Below the pieces are notes generated by a model. That model was not told where the DNA came from. It saw nothing but the letters and a program-made list of their open reading frames with translations, and ran no database searches. The position numbers were made by a program, and so were the translations under genes. Source: Rhizobium mesoamericanum STM3625 (GTDB lineage Bacteria > Pseudomonadota > Alphaproteobacteria > Rhizobiales > Rhizobiaceae). Taken from it: DNA of 64,000 nucleotides. This document shows positions 17,547 to 26,255 of this stretch, one piece after another; position 1 is the first letter of the stretch; each line of letters begins with the position of its first letter. The stretch covers positions 3,333,166 to 3,397,165 of the forward strand of contig NZ_HF536772.1 of NCBI RefSeq assembly GCF_000312665.1, given 5' to 3'.

Positions 17547-18059
17547 ATGAAGAGTGTTCTGATCATTGCAGCAGCAGCCAGCCTTGGCTTGTTACCCGTG
17601 GCAAATGCGGCCTCTCACAAAGAAGGCAAGCATCAACAAGTCGCCGCAACCGAACCAAAGGAGCGTCTTGGTACGCTTTCCTGCGAAGTTTCTGGCGGGA
17701 TGGGAATGATTATTGGATCAAGCAAAGCCGTAACCTGTAACTTCAAGCAACGTACCGGCAAGGTCGAGCGATACACCGGCACGATTGGAAAGTTGGGTGT
17801 GGATGTCGGCGTTACTGGTAAGTCTTATCTAAGCTGGGTCGTTGTAAATACTGCACCAACGCGGGTGGGAGAGGGAGCGCTTGCTGGAACGTATGTGGGC
17901 GCATCGGCCGGGGCATCCGTGGGTTTGGGTTTAGGGGCGAATGCTTTGGTTGGGGGCAATGCTAAGAACTATGCTTTGCAACCGCTCAGCGGAGAAACAG
18001 GAACGGGTCTCAATGTAGCTGCGGGCGTGTCCCGTCTGAACCTCAGAGCTGTGCGATAA
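17547..18059 (+). CDS. DUF992 family secreted protein
   Basis: This 170-residue protein has a clear signal peptide (LIIAAAASLGLLPVANA) with predicted cleavage after residue ~21. The mature part matches DUF992, with the typical start LGTLSCEVSGGMGMIIGSSK and the paired cysteines of that segment. The C-terminal half holds a Gly/Ala-rich segment, GASAGASVGLGLGANALVGG. The start follows GAGGAG. DUF992 proteins are periplasmic and common in Rhizobiales; their function is unknown. Confidence 0.85.
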   Translation: MKSVLIIAAAASLGLLPVANAASHKEGKHQQVAATEPKERLGTLSCEVSGGMGMIIGSSKAVTCNFKQRTGKVERYTGTIGKLGVDVGVTGKSYLSWVVVNTAPTRVGEGALAGTYVGASAGASVGLGLGANALVGGNAKNYALQPLSGETGTGLNVAAGVSRLNLRAVR

Positions 18060-18063
18060 GCAG

Positions 18064-18099
18064 GAAATTGGCGGCGGACGTAGCTTCGCCGCCAATTTC
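18064..18099 (+). terminator. Strong stem-loop after the DUF992 gene
   Basis: A perfect 13-bp inverted repeat (18064-18076 with 18087-18099) surrounds a 10-base loop and starts 4 bases after the DUF992 stop. No T run follows, so it may act as an mRNA 3' stabiliser or a Rho-assisted terminator. Confidence 0.6.
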
Positions 18100-18117
18100 G
18101 TCGCTCGGCGCTAGCTC

Positions 18118-18450
18118 TTGCTCACGGTGTTTGTGTTCGAGGCCCGCTACGATCCTACCGCATCCAAATATTTCAACCGGCAAAATATGTTTGCCATTTT
18201 CTCTGTTGCGGTGCACAATCCTCTCTTCGTTGAAAGGTATACGGCCTTGAGGATTTGCATCTATAAATCGGATGAAGTGCCTCATATCACGCTGTTACTG
18301 CGGGAAGGGGCGCCCTTGCCCTCAACTGCGAAGAGCCAGAAATGGCGGCCCTTCAAAGCTGTGGCGCGAGAAGAGGTCCGAGCGGACCTTTTGAAAAGGA
18401 TCGACCTCGGCAATGGCCACGTGTTTGTCCAGCTGGACGCTTCCCAGTAG
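18118..18450 (+). CDS. Possible hypothetical protein, 110 residues
   Basis: This frame starts with TTG at 18118 and encodes a protein of plausible composition, with a C-terminal RADLLKRIDLGNGHVFVQL that looks coding-like. There is no clear ribosome-binding site, and the stem-loop of the preceding gene lies just upstream. I recognise no family. The first ~20 residues may be non-coding and the true start may be an ATG further in, for example at 18187. It could also be a decayed gene. The following 160 bases (18451-18612) hold nothing I can name. Confidence 0.3.
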   Translation: MLTVFVFEARYDPTASKYFNRQNMFAIFSVAVHNPLFVERYTALRICIYKSDEVPHITLLLREGAPLPSTAKSQKWRPFKAVAREEVRADLLKRIDLGNGHVFVQLDASQ

Positions 18451-18612
18451 GTTATATACGCCGCGACTGCCTAAGTGGGCTCAGGCTATTGTTGCGACAT
18501 CCAACCTTTTGAAACACCTGAGATTCAAAACCGTGCCATCAATGACCCGGCCATCATGACAGCGATCCCGGGATTCGTGACTCTTTTGAGCAGACAGACT
18601 GCTGACTTTTTC

Positions 18613-19755
18613 TTACTGACGGCCGAGCAGGATCGACGCATTGACGTCCTTGATGTCGCGCTTGCCGCAGAGCGCCATGGTGACATCCATTTCCTTGCGC
18701 AGGATGTTGAGCGCGAGCGTGACGCCTTCCTTGCCCATGGCACCTAAGCCATAGAGGAAGGGGCGGCCGATATAGGTGCCCTTGGCGCCGAGAGCGATCG
18801 CCTTCAGCACGTCCTGGCCGGAGCGGATGCCGCCGTCCAGATGCACTTCAATCTTGTGACCGACGGCATCGACGATTGGCTCGAGCATGCTGATCGACGA
18901 GGGGGCGCCGTCGAGCTGGCGGCCGCCATGGTTGGAGACGATGATGGCGTCGGCGCCGGTTTCGGCGGCGGATTTGGCGTCCTCGACGTCGCAGATTCCC
19001 TTGATGATCAGCGGGCCACCCCATTGTTCCTTGATCCAGGCGACATCGGCCCAAGAGAGCTGCGGGTCGAACTGCTCGGCGGTCCAGGAAGAGAGCGAGG
19101 AAAGATCGGAAACGTTCTTTGCGTGGCCGACGATGTTGCCGAAGGTACGGCGCTTCGTCTGCAGCATGTCCAGGCACCAGAAAGGACGTGTCGCCATCTG
19201 CCAGATATGCTTCGGAGTGAACTTCGGTGGTGCGGAAAGGCCGTTGCGCAGGTCCTTATGGCGCTGGCCGAGGATCTGCAGATCGGCGGTCAGGACCAGG
19301 GCCGAGCACTTCGCCGCCTTCGCGCGGTTGATCAGGTTCAGCACGAAGTCCTTGTCGCGCATCACGTAGAGCTGGAACCAGAAGGGCTTCGTGGTGACGG
19401 ACGCGACATCTTCGATCGAGCAGATGCTCATCGTCGATAGCGTGAATGGAACGCCAAATTCTTCGGCGGCGCGGGCCGCCAGCATTTCGCCGTCCGCGTG
19501 CTGCATGCCGGTCATCCCGGTCGGGGCGAGGGCCACCGGCATCGAAACCTTCTGGCCGATCATCGTCGTCTCCAGCGTGCGGTTCGTCATGTCGACGAGC
19601 ACGCGCTGGCGCAGCTTGATCTTAGCAAAATCGCTCTCGTTGGCCTGGTAGGTCGACTCGGTCCAGGCGCCGGAATCCGCATAGTCAAAAAACATCTTGG
19701 GGACGCGGCGCTGGGCGAGGCTTTTCAGGTCGGCGATCGTGAGAGGATTGGCCAT
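18613..19755 (-). CDS. lldD: L-lactate dehydrogenase (FMN, LldD type)
   Basis: This 380-residue protein belongs to the FMN-dependent alpha-hydroxy-acid dehydrogenase family and has the usual LldD length. The active-site segment SNHGGRQLD carries catalytic His276 and the substrate-binding Arg279. HLDGGIRSGQDVLKA and GRPFLYGLGA are the FMN phosphate-binding segments. It oxidises L-lactate to pyruvate and feeds electrons to the quinone pool at the inner membrane. No lactate permease or LldR regulator is adjacent, so lldD appears monocistronic. Confidence 0.92.
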   Translation of the reverse strand: MANPLTIADLKSLAQRRVPKMFFDYADSGAWTESTYQANESDFAKIKLRQRVLVDMTNRTLETTMIGQKVSMPVALAPTGMTGMQHADGEMLAARAAEEFGVPFTLSTMSICSIEDVASVTTKPFWFQLYVMRDKDFVLNLINRAKAAKCSALVLTADLQILGQRHKDLRNGLSAPPKFTPKHIWQMATRPFWCLDMLQTKRRTFGNIVGHAKNVSDLSSLSSWTAEQFDPQLSWADVAWIKEQWGGPLIIKGICDVEDAKSAAETGADAIIVSNHGGRQLDGAPSSISMLEPIVDAVGHKIEVHLDGGIRSGQDVLKAIALGAKGTYIGRPFLYGLGAMGKEGVTLALNILRKEMDVTMALCGKRDIKDVNASILLGRQ

Positions 19756-19831
19756 GGATAGGACTTTCAGATCTGAATAACGCCATGGCCCTTAACATGA
19801 TTTTCGAGGCTTTGTGTATCTCTTTCGTCAC

Positions 19832-20800
19832 CTATGGAACGAGAATCAGGCTGCCAGCGGCGCGCCCTTCTTCGAGATATCGCTGCGCTTCTGCAGCCTC
19901 CTCAAGAGGGTACTCACTGGCAATGGTTGCGGTGATGCCGCAAGCCAGCATCTTGACCACGGCTTCCGCCGCCGTCAGGTACGCCGGGGCGTCCGCAATA
20001 TAGGCCATGATGCTTGGATGCGTCAGCCATTTGCCGGGGCGAAGATCATCGACCGAGACAGGCGGGATCGGTCCGCCGGCCTGTCCGATCGTCGCGACGA
20101 CACCGAACGGACGGACCGACTGGATGGACTTTGCCAGCATGCCGGAGCCTATGCCGTCGTAGGCGACATCGACGCCGCTGTTGCCTGTCCGCGCCTTGAC
20201 CGCGGCTACGACATCCGCGTTGCGGCCGACGATCAGATGGTCGGCACCGTGTCTGCGCGCGAGATCGGCCTTCTCCTCCGAACTCACGGTTCCGATCACC
20301 GTGGCGCCGAGGTGCTTTGCCCATCGCACGAGAATGCTTCCAAGCCCCCCACCGGCAGCGTGGATGAGAACGGTGGTTCCGGGCTCGACGCAATAGGTCT
20401 TCGTCAGCAGCATGTAGGCCGTCAGCCCTTTCAGCATGGACGCGGCCGCGACCTTTGAAGATACGCCATCGGGCAGGCGCACGGCGCGGGCCGCTGGTAG
20501 GAGCCGCGTCGCGGCATAGGCGCCGACCGGCGCGCCGGCATAGACGACGCGATCGCCGGGTTTCAGGTCCGTGACTGCGCTTCCGATAGCTTCGATAATA
20601 CCGGCGCCTTCCACGCCGAGCACGGCGGGATAGGCCGGCAGGGCGTAGAGCCCGCGCCGGTGGTAGATATCGAGGAAATTCATGCCGATCGCGTCGTGGC
20701 GTATGCGGATCTCGCTTGCGCCGGGTTCCTGCGGGACCCGTCCCGAAACCTCCAAGTTGTCGATGCCGCCGGGTGCGAGAAGCGTAACGATCTTATCCAT
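19832..20800 (-). CDS. Zinc-independent quinone oxidoreductase (NADPH, MDR family)
   Basis: This 322-residue medium-chain dehydrogenase/reductase of the QOR branch has GMNFLDIYHRRGLY, GVEGAGII and the NADPH-binding HAAGGGLGSILVRWAK. Structural zinc cysteines are absent, as expected for quinone reductases. The start ATG at 20798-20800 gives the standard N-terminus; an upstream start at 20839 would overlap the intergenic regulatory region. It is divergent from a LysR gene 94 bases away, which probably controls it. The substrate is likely a quinone or enal, by family. Confidence 0.88.
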   Translation of the reverse strand: MDKIVTLLAPGGIDNLEVSGRVPQEPGASEIRIRHDAIGMNFLDIYHRRGLYALPAYPAVLGVEGAGIIEAIGSAVTDLKPGDRVVYAGAPVGAYAATRLLPAARAVRLPDGVSSKVAAASMLKGLTAYMLLTKTYCVEPGTTVLIHAAGGGLGSILVRWAKHLGATVIGTVSSEEKADLARRHGADHLIVGRNADVVAAVKARTGNSGVDVAYDGIGSGMLAKSIQSVRPFGVVATIGQAGGPIPPVSVDDLRPGKWLTHPSIMAYIADAPAYLTAAEAVVKMLACGITATIASEYPLEEAAEAQRYLEEGRAAGSLILVP

Positions 20801-20857
20801 CTGTGCTCTCCGATTGCTGTTGCGGACATAATCGCGCATGGCCTTTTGTTCGAAAAT

Positions 20858-20885
20858 TCCCTATTACGTCGCATTGAATGGGAAA
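20858..20885. promoter_or_regulatory. Imperfect inverted repeat between quinone reductase and LysR genes
   Basis: TTCCC at 20858-20862 and GGGAA at 20881-20885 form the ends of a near-palindrome in the divergent promoter region, 10 bases before the LysR ATG. Position and symmetry fit autoregulation by the LysR protein. This is inference from layout. Confidence 0.35.
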
Positions 20886-20894
20886 ATATGAACA

Positions 20895-21779
20895 ATGATC
20901 GATTGGGAAAGCCTTCGCTATTTCGCGGCGCTCGCACGCTCCGGAACATTGCTCGGGGCCGCTCGCGCCCTTGGCGTGGAGCATGCGACGGTTGCCCGCC
21001 GGGTTGCCGGGCTCGAGGAGCAGATGGCCGTGAAGCTGGTTGACCGGCGCGGTCGCCGCATCGTGCTGACGCCGGAGGGCGAGCGGGTGGCCAAAATGGC
21101 GGAGCGGATGGAGCAGGAGGCGCAAGCGGTCGAACGACTGGGGCTTGCCGCCGGCGCAACGGTTGCCGGAGAGGTGCGGATCAGCGCGCCACCGACACTT
21201 GCGGCCGCGATACTGCCGGCGGCCCTCGTCGCTTTGCGAGCACGGCACCCGGATATCTGCATCACTATCGTCGGCGAGACGCGCTACGCCTCGCTCGACA
21301 GGCGAGAGGCGGATGTTGCTGTCCGCATGACGAAGCCGGAACAGGGCAATTTCGTCATCAGCAAGCTTGGAGAAGTCGCCTTCGGCTTTTATGCCACGGC
21401 TGCCTATCTGGCGGCGACGCCGGAGGCGCAGAGAACCTTCATTGCCTATGATGAAACGATGGCGAGCGCGCCGCAGTCGATCCGGCTTGCCGAGGCGACT
21501 GAGGGCAGAAAGGTGACGCTGAGGGCAACGACGCTGGAATTCCAGCTGGCCGCGGCGCGTGCAAGTGGCGGCATCGCCATGCTGCCGAATTTCATGCTGG
21601 CTGGCGTTGATGATCTCGTCGAGGCGATCCCGCAGCGGCAGCCTCTGACACGGGAGCTCTGGCTGGTCGTGCATTCCGACATTCGCACCGTACCGATCAT
21701 CCGGGTTGTCATGGACGCGCTGAAATCGGTCTCCTGGGCGGGCAAGCCGTTGCCGACTTTACCGCAGACGATAGCGTAG
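20895..21779 (+). CDS. LysR-family transcriptional regulator (divergent to quinone reductase)
   Basis: This 294-residue protein has an N-terminal winged HTH at about residues 3-62 (GTLLGAARALGVEHATVARR), followed by a substrate-binding domain from about residue 90. It resembles the LysR subgroup that uses A-T-V-A-R-R in the recognition helix. The start codon lies in the shared intergenic region with the quinone reductase gene, the usual layout for a LysR regulator and its target. The 3' end overlaps the RibD-like remnant on the other strand. Confidence 0.9.
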   Translation: MIDWESLRYFAALARSGTLLGAARALGVEHATVARRVAGLEEQMAVKLVDRRGRRIVLTPEGERVAKMAERMEQEAQAVERLGLAAGATVAGEVRISAPPTLAAAILPAALVALRARHPDICITIVGETRYASLDRREADVAVRMTKPEQGNFVISKLGEVAFGFYATAAYLAATPEAQRTFIAYDETMASAPQSIRLAEATEGRKVTLRATTLEFQLAAARASGGIAMLPNFMLAGVDDLVEAIPQRQPLTRELWLVVHSDIRTVPIIRVVMDALKSVSWAGKPLPTLPQTIA

Positions 21780-22060
21780 ATGGACGACGTCGCCCTCGAG
21801 CTCCTGAAACGAGCGACAGGCTCCTTGCCGGCGCGAGCGCGGTCGAAGAACATCGGCATGGTCTTGCTGCCTTCGGCAAGGGGCAGGATAAGCAGGCTGA
21901 TCTCGTCGATGAGCCCCGAAGAGAGGAGGCTGCCGTTTATAGAGCCGCCCACCTTCGAGCAAAACCGCTCAATGCCGAAGTCTGCACGGAGGCGTTCCAG
22001 AGCCGGAGCAACAGCCTTTTTCGGGGCTCGGTCTGACCGGAAGCGCCGGTGGGGCAGCCT
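21759..22060 (-). pseudogene. Remnant of a RibD-type (dihydrofolate-reductase-like) reductase
   Basis: Read on the minus strand, the segment encodes APALERLRADFGIER, then GSINGSLLSSGLIDEISLL, then a final ELEGDVVHLRYRLR before a stop at 21759. These match the C-terminal third of RibD-domain reductases, but they fall in different frames. An apparent one-base loss and a one-base gain flank the LLEGG motif near 21940-21965, and another shift occurs near 21810. The N-terminal two thirds are missing. The remnant runs into the 3' end of the LysR gene. Confidence 0.6.
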
Positions 22061-22122
22061 CTGTCCTATGGACGGCTCGTTCGCGTGCTTGAGGATTGGT
22101 GCGGGCCGACGTGTGGCGGATC

Positions 22123-23430
22123 TCAGATCGCGCTTTTGGCCGCAACGCCTGCCACGTAAGTCTCCACGATCGCGCGGTCGTCGCCCATGGTCTGCAGCAG
22201 GAACAGCTCTTCCGGCAGCGTCTTCACGACCTCCATCTTCAGCGCCATGGCGGGTGTCGCGGCGGCGTTGAGGACGACGATATCTGCGTCGGAACCGACA
22301 TCGAGCGTACCGATGCGGTCGGCAAGCGACAGCGACCGGGCATTGCCCAGTGTCATGCAATAGTAGCTCTCAAGCGGGTTCAGCCGTTCGCCGAGCAGTT
22401 GCTGGATCTTGTAGGCCTCGTCCATGGTGCGCAGCATCGAATAGCTGGAGCCGCCGCCGATATCGGTGGCGACGCCGATACGCACCGGCTTTTGGCGGCG
22501 GGCGAGCGACTTCAGCGGGAAGATTCCGGAGCCAAGGAAAAGATTAGAGGTCGGGCAGTGGACGGCGACAGAGCCTGCCTCGCTCATCGCATCGGCTTCG
22601 CGGTCCGAAAGATGGATGCAGTGGCCGAAGAGCGTCTTGTCGCCGAGCAGTCCGTAGCGGGCATAGATATCGGTATAGTCGATAGCCTCGGGATAGAGCT
22701 CGCAGGTGAACGTGATCTCGTCGTGGTTCTCGGATAGATGTGTCTGGATGTGCAGGTCGGGAAACTCGCGGGCAAGCGCCTGCGTGGCCTCCATCTGCGC
22801 CGGCGTCGAGGTAATCGCGAAACGCGGGGTGATGGCGACGTGGTTGCGGCCCTTGCCATGCCACTCGGAAATGATCTGGCGGGTTTCGTCATAGCCCATC
22901 TGCGGCGTATCGAGCAGGCCCTGCGGGGCATTGCGATCCATCATCACCTTGCCGCCGACCATGCGCATGTTGCGTTTCAGCGCTTCGGCGAAGAAGGCAT
23001 CGGCTGAGGTCTTGTGGACGGAGCAATAGGCAACTGCCGTTGTCGTGCCGTGGCGCACGAGCTCGTCATAGAAATGCCCGGCGATCCGCTGTGCGTGATC
23101 GCTTTCGACGAAGCGGCACTCCTCGGGGAAAGTGTAGGTGTTCAGCCATTCCAGCAGGTTTGCCGCATAGGAGGCGATGACCTGCATCTGCGGGAAGTGC
23201 AGGTGCATATCGATGAAACCCGGCATGATCAGATGCGGACGATGATCGACGCTCCGGGCATCGGCAGGGGCTTGCGCACTGACTTTGTCGTAGGCACCGC
23301 AGGCGATGATCAGGCCGTCCTTGATCAACAAGCCGCCGTCGCTTTCATAAAGATAGCTTCTGGTATCGCCAAGATCTTGCGGCGCACGCAGGAAGGAGAG
23401 GAGGCGGCCGCGGAGAAGGGTGTGTGTCAT
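22123..23430 (-). CDS. guaD: Guanine deaminase
   Basis: This 435-residue amidohydrolase has the zinc-binding HLHFPQ motif near residue 77, and IQTHLSENHDE and GHCIHLSD for further metal and substrate contacts; these are typical of GuaD rather than other cytosine/guanine deaminases. It converts guanine to xanthine and ammonia, feeding xanthine dehydrogenase. The stop at 22123 lies just before the RibD remnant. The next gene on the same strand upstream is a small secreted protein 36 bases away, itself overlapping puuD, so puuD, the small gene and guaD form one transcription unit. Confidence 0.93.
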   Translation of the reverse strand: MTHTLLRGRLLSFLRAPQDLGDTRSYLYESDGGLLIKDGLIIACGAYDKVSAQAPADARSVDHRPHLIMPGFIDMHLHFPQMQVIASYAANLLEWLNTYTFPEECRFVESDHAQRIAGHFYDELVRHGTTTAVAYCSVHKTSADAFFAEALKRNMRMVGGKVMMDRNAPQGLLDTPQMGYDETRQIISEWHGKGRNHVAITPRFAITSTPAQMEATQALAREFPDLHIQTHLSENHDEITFTCELYPEAIDYTDIYARYGLLGDKTLFGHCIHLSDREADAMSEAGSVAVHCPTSNLFLGSGIFPLKSLARRQKPVRIGVATDIGGGSSYSMLRTMDEAYKIQQLLGERLNPLESYYCMTLGNARSLSLADRIGTLDVGSDADIVVLNAAATPAMALKMEVVKTLPEELFLLQTMGDDRAIVETYVAGVAAKSAI

Positions 23431-23466
23431 GGCTTTCAGCCTCTCGATTGTCTTGCGCCGTTCGAG

Positions 23467-23898
23467 TCAGGGCGCTGGCTGGGCGGCGATGGCCGCCGGA
23501 GTGTCGGCGCAGCCGTACATGGTCTTGTCGGCGAATACCAGAACCGCGTTCAGCGTGTAGTGGCGATCGGACATGCCGTCTGAGCAATTGCCTTTCGTTA
23601 GCGTAAGCTTGAGGGGCGTTGGTCCGTCAACGATCGTCCAGGTGGCGCGATCCTGCGCGATGACCGGGCCGGGGTTAGCGATCTTGACATCCTCTGCTCC
23701 CGGGCGGCTGAAGGTGAGGCCGTCGGTTCGTATCTTGATCGCCCAGAAGGGCTCCGTGCCGAGCGCGTTGAGATCGCCCGCAAAATCGACTGCGGGTGCT
23801 GTCGGGCTGCCCTTCGCTGTCGTTGCGTCCGCGGCACTCTGGCCGCATACGATCAGAGTGGACGCAAGGAGCATGAGGCGAATGGCGGCTGACATCAT
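23467..23898 (-). CDS. Small secreted protein of the COG3650 type
   Basis: This 143-residue protein has an N-terminal signal peptide (LMLLASTLIVCGQSAADA). The mature part begins with GTEPFWAIKI and ends with a region holding three Cys, the pattern of predicted periplasmic or lipoprotein COG3650 family members. The cysteine in the signal region could be a lipobox but the context is weak. The start overlaps the puuD stop by 4 bases, so it is co-translated with urate hydroxylase. Its function is unknown. Confidence 0.75.
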   Translation of the reverse strand: MMSAAIRLMLLASTLIVCGQSAADATTAKGSPTAPAVDFAGDLNALGTEPFWAIKIRTDGLTFSRPGAEDVKIANPGPVIAQDRATWTIVDGPTPLKLTLTKGNCSDGMSDRHYTLNAVLVFADKTMYGCADTPAAIAAQPAP

Positions 23899-25133
23899 TC
23901 CTGTTTGCCTGCGATTGCGCTTTGGAACCAGGCGACGAGTAGCTTGCGCTCATCTGGGGTGATATCAGTCACGTTGCCGGGCGGCATGGCGTGGCTGCGG
24001 CCCGCCTGTATATAGATCTCGCGCGCATGAGCGGCAATTTCCGCGTCGGTTTCAAGAAGGACGTTCTTCGGCGGTCGCGCCAGCCCCTCATAGACAGGCT
24101 CGGCGGCATGGCACATTGAACAGCGCGTACCGACAAGCTGCTTGACCGCGTGGAAATGCGCGTCGGCGGCGAATTGCTGGAAGGCCGGAGCAACTGCCTG
24201 TGTATCCTTCTCGCCCGTCAGCACTTTGGGCACGGTGGACAGCCACATGATCAGGATGAACAGGATGACTGTGACGATCCAGGTCCAGGTCGGGCGGCCC
24301 TTGCGGGCATGCGTCGTGTTAAACCAATGGCGGATTGTGACGCCCATCAGAAAAACTAAGGCGGCGATCACCCAGTTATAGGCGGTGCCGAAAGCCAGCG
24401 GATAGTGGTTCGACAGCATGAAGAAGATGACGGGCAGCGTGAGATAGTTGTTGTGGAGCGAACGCTGCTTGGCGATCGCGCCGTATTTCGCATCGGGGGT
24501 GCGCCCGGCAATCAGGTCGGCGACCACGATCTTCTGGTTCGGGATGATGATCATGAAAACGTTCGCCGACATGATCGTTGCCGTAAAAGCACCGAGATGC
24601 AGGAAGGCGGCGCGGCCGGTGAAGAGCTGCGTATAGCCCCAGCCCATGAAGACGATCACGGCGTAGAGCACCACCATCAAGCCCCAGGTGTTCTTGCCGA
24701 GCGGCGATTTGCACAGGAGGTCGTAGACGATCCAGCCGACAGCGAGCGAGGCAAGCGAGATCAGGATCGCCGCCGGCGCGCTGATGTCGAGCACATGACT
24801 GTCGATGAGGAACAGGTCGGCGCCGCCATAGTATACGATACAGAGCATCAGAAAACCCGAGAGCCAGGTAAAATAGCTCTCGTATTTGAACCAGGTCAGG
24901 TGCTCCGGCATCTGCGCCGGGGCCACCAGATACTTCTGGATATGATAGAAGCCGCCGCCGTGAACCTGCCACTCCTCGCCATAAGCGCCGGGTGGAAGAT
25001 GCGGCCGCTTCACCAGGCCGAGGTCGAGCGCAATGAAATAAAAAGACGAGCCGATCCAGGCAATGGCGGTAATGACGTGGAACCAGCGGGCCGCAAAGGC
25101 CAACCATTCCCACGCGATGGCATATTCATACAT
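23895..25133 (-). CDS. puuD: Membrane urate hydroxylase PuuD with C-terminal cytochrome c
   Basis: This 412-residue protein has about eight membrane helices in the first ~310 residues (HVITAIAWIGSSFYFIALD at the start). A periplasmic cytochrome c domain follows with its haem motif C338-S-M-C341-H342 and the distal Met in GRSHAMPPGN. This is the PuuD-type urate oxidase, which hydroxylates urate to 5-hydroxyisourate and passes electrons toward the respiratory chain rather than making hydrogen peroxide. The ATG at 25131-25133 gives the family N-terminus MYEYAIAWEW. The downstream enzymes (UraH, UraD, PuuE, AllA) are encoded at 5.6-8.6 kb. Confidence 0.94.
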   Translation of the reverse strand: MYEYAIAWEWLAFAARWFHVITAIAWIGSSFYFIALDLGLVKRPHLPPGAYGEEWQVHGGGFYHIQKYLVAPAQMPEHLTWFKYESYFTWLSGFLMLCIVYYGGADLFLIDSHVLDISAPAAILISLASLAVGWIVYDLLCKSPLGKNTWGLMVVLYAVIVFMGWGYTQLFTGRAAFLHLGAFTATIMSANVFMIIIPNQKIVVADLIAGRTPDAKYGAIAKQRSLHNNYLTLPVIFFMLSNHYPLAFGTAYNWVIAALVFLMGVTIRHWFNTTHARKGRPTWTWIVTVILFILIMWLSTVPKVLTGEKDTQAVAPAFQQFAADAHFHAVKQLVGTRCSMCHAAEPVYEGLARPPKNVLLETDAEIAAHAREIYIQAGRSHAMPPGNVTDITPDERKLLVAWFQSAIAGKQE

Positions 25134-25327
25134 TGAGTTCCCCTGTTCTTCCTCCGATTCAACACCATGCAAAATGTTTGGGCCGGAGGAAAGGGATAAG
25201 GCCGTCGCCCGGCGCAGTTGCCTTGAACAAGATTGAGGCAACAGCGGTAACGAATTTTTGAAAACGCGCCGCAGGCATTGTCCCGCACACTCGCTTGGCT
25301 GAGAGCCGACAGGAGCTCAAACGTCGA

Positions 25328-25687
25328 CTATGCCTTGATTTCACCGTCGGCAAGTCGGTCGCGCTTGCTGAAGCGCGGTATGCTCAACACGTTCACGCTA
25401 CCGCCGCTGATCGACAATACCGCCGAGCAGCCTTCGTCCCCTGGCATCCAATTGCGCTCTAGCGTCGCGCTTATCCTGTCTCGCCCTTCAAATGTGAACG
25501 AAACCTTTTCTTGGTAGGGCTGCAATATGCAAACCATATCAACGCCCTCTTCGAGGCTGTCGAGCCTTCGGACTTCGCCGGCCTCAATCGCGCTCAGATC
25601 GTCTGTCTGAAGCGTGCGTTACTGCGCAACAGGCGAGAGCGGCATCAGGAGAATACAGGCGAAGCCAACATATCGACGCTTTTGCAT
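25328..25687 (-). pseudogene. Small secreted-protein gene with an in-frame TAA
   Basis: From the ATG at 25687 the minus strand encodes MQKRRYVGFACILLMPLSPV, a good signal peptide preceded by GGAG, then a TAA at 25619-25621 (codon 23). The same frame then runs on without another stop to 25328, with GRDRISATLERNW and GSVNVLSIPRFSKRD looking like real protein. The stop falls at the likely cleavage site. A single substitution, for example from CAA or GAA, would explain it. I recognise no family. Confidence 0.55.
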
Positions 25688-25916
25688 TGGATGCTCCGTT
25701 ATCGGCGATGGTTCGCGATCGTCGAGCCGGCCTTGCAGGCTGTCGCTCGGCAGGCAGGCAGGATGGTAAGGCGCCTTCGACCGTGCAGTCCGTCGACGCC
25801 GCCGGGAGCACGGAAAGTGGCTTGAAATGTAACGGTTCGATTACAATTTGATTTTTGAGGCCGCCCGGATGAGGTGGAAACCGCTTCATTCTGGCGAGCA
25901 TTCATCAACGGAGAAG

Positions 25917-26255
25917 ATGCCAATGCGCAGCATTCTTATGTGTGTGATGATTGCTTTCGCGTCCTGTGTGCAGGCCCATGATGCGCCCGCGGGTTGGAGC
26001 TATGAGCCCTTCTGTTGCAACGGCGATAGCGAAACCGGGGACTGCCAAATGATCCCGCCGAAAAGCGTGGCGATTACTCCCCACGGTTATCGGGTGACGC
26101 TGCTGCCGGGCGATCACCGCCTTGTCACGCACGCGCATGTCTTCCTGCTTCCGATCGGTAAGGCTATGCGTTCCGGTGACGGTGACTACCATCTTTGCCT
26201 CTTCCCGAACGAGGATACGCCGCGTTGTTTTTACGCTCCGCAGATGGATTATTAG
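25917..26255 (+). CDS. Small secreted protein, cysteine-rich
   Basis: This 112-residue protein has a signal peptide ending in SCVQA-HD and a mature part that starts DAPAGWSYEPFCCNGDSETGD. The mature half has several Cys and a C-terminal CLFPNEDTPRCFY, so disulfides are likely. Such 'HDAPxGWSY' proteins occur widely in Rhizobiales; their role is unknown. The ATG at 25917 is supported by CGGAGAAG upstream; the ATG at 25923 is an alternative. The stop overlaps the convergent LysR stop by 4 bases. Confidence 0.72.
   Translation: MPMRSILMCVMIAFASCVQAHDAPAGWSYEPFCCNGDSETGDCQMIPPKSVAITPHGYRVTLLPGDHRLVTHAHVFLLPIGKAMRSGDGDYHLCLFPNEDTPRCFYAPQMDY

Noticed and set aside
22096..23007. Plus-strand frames over guaD
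   Set aside because: They are shadows of the GC-rich guaD gene on the other strand.
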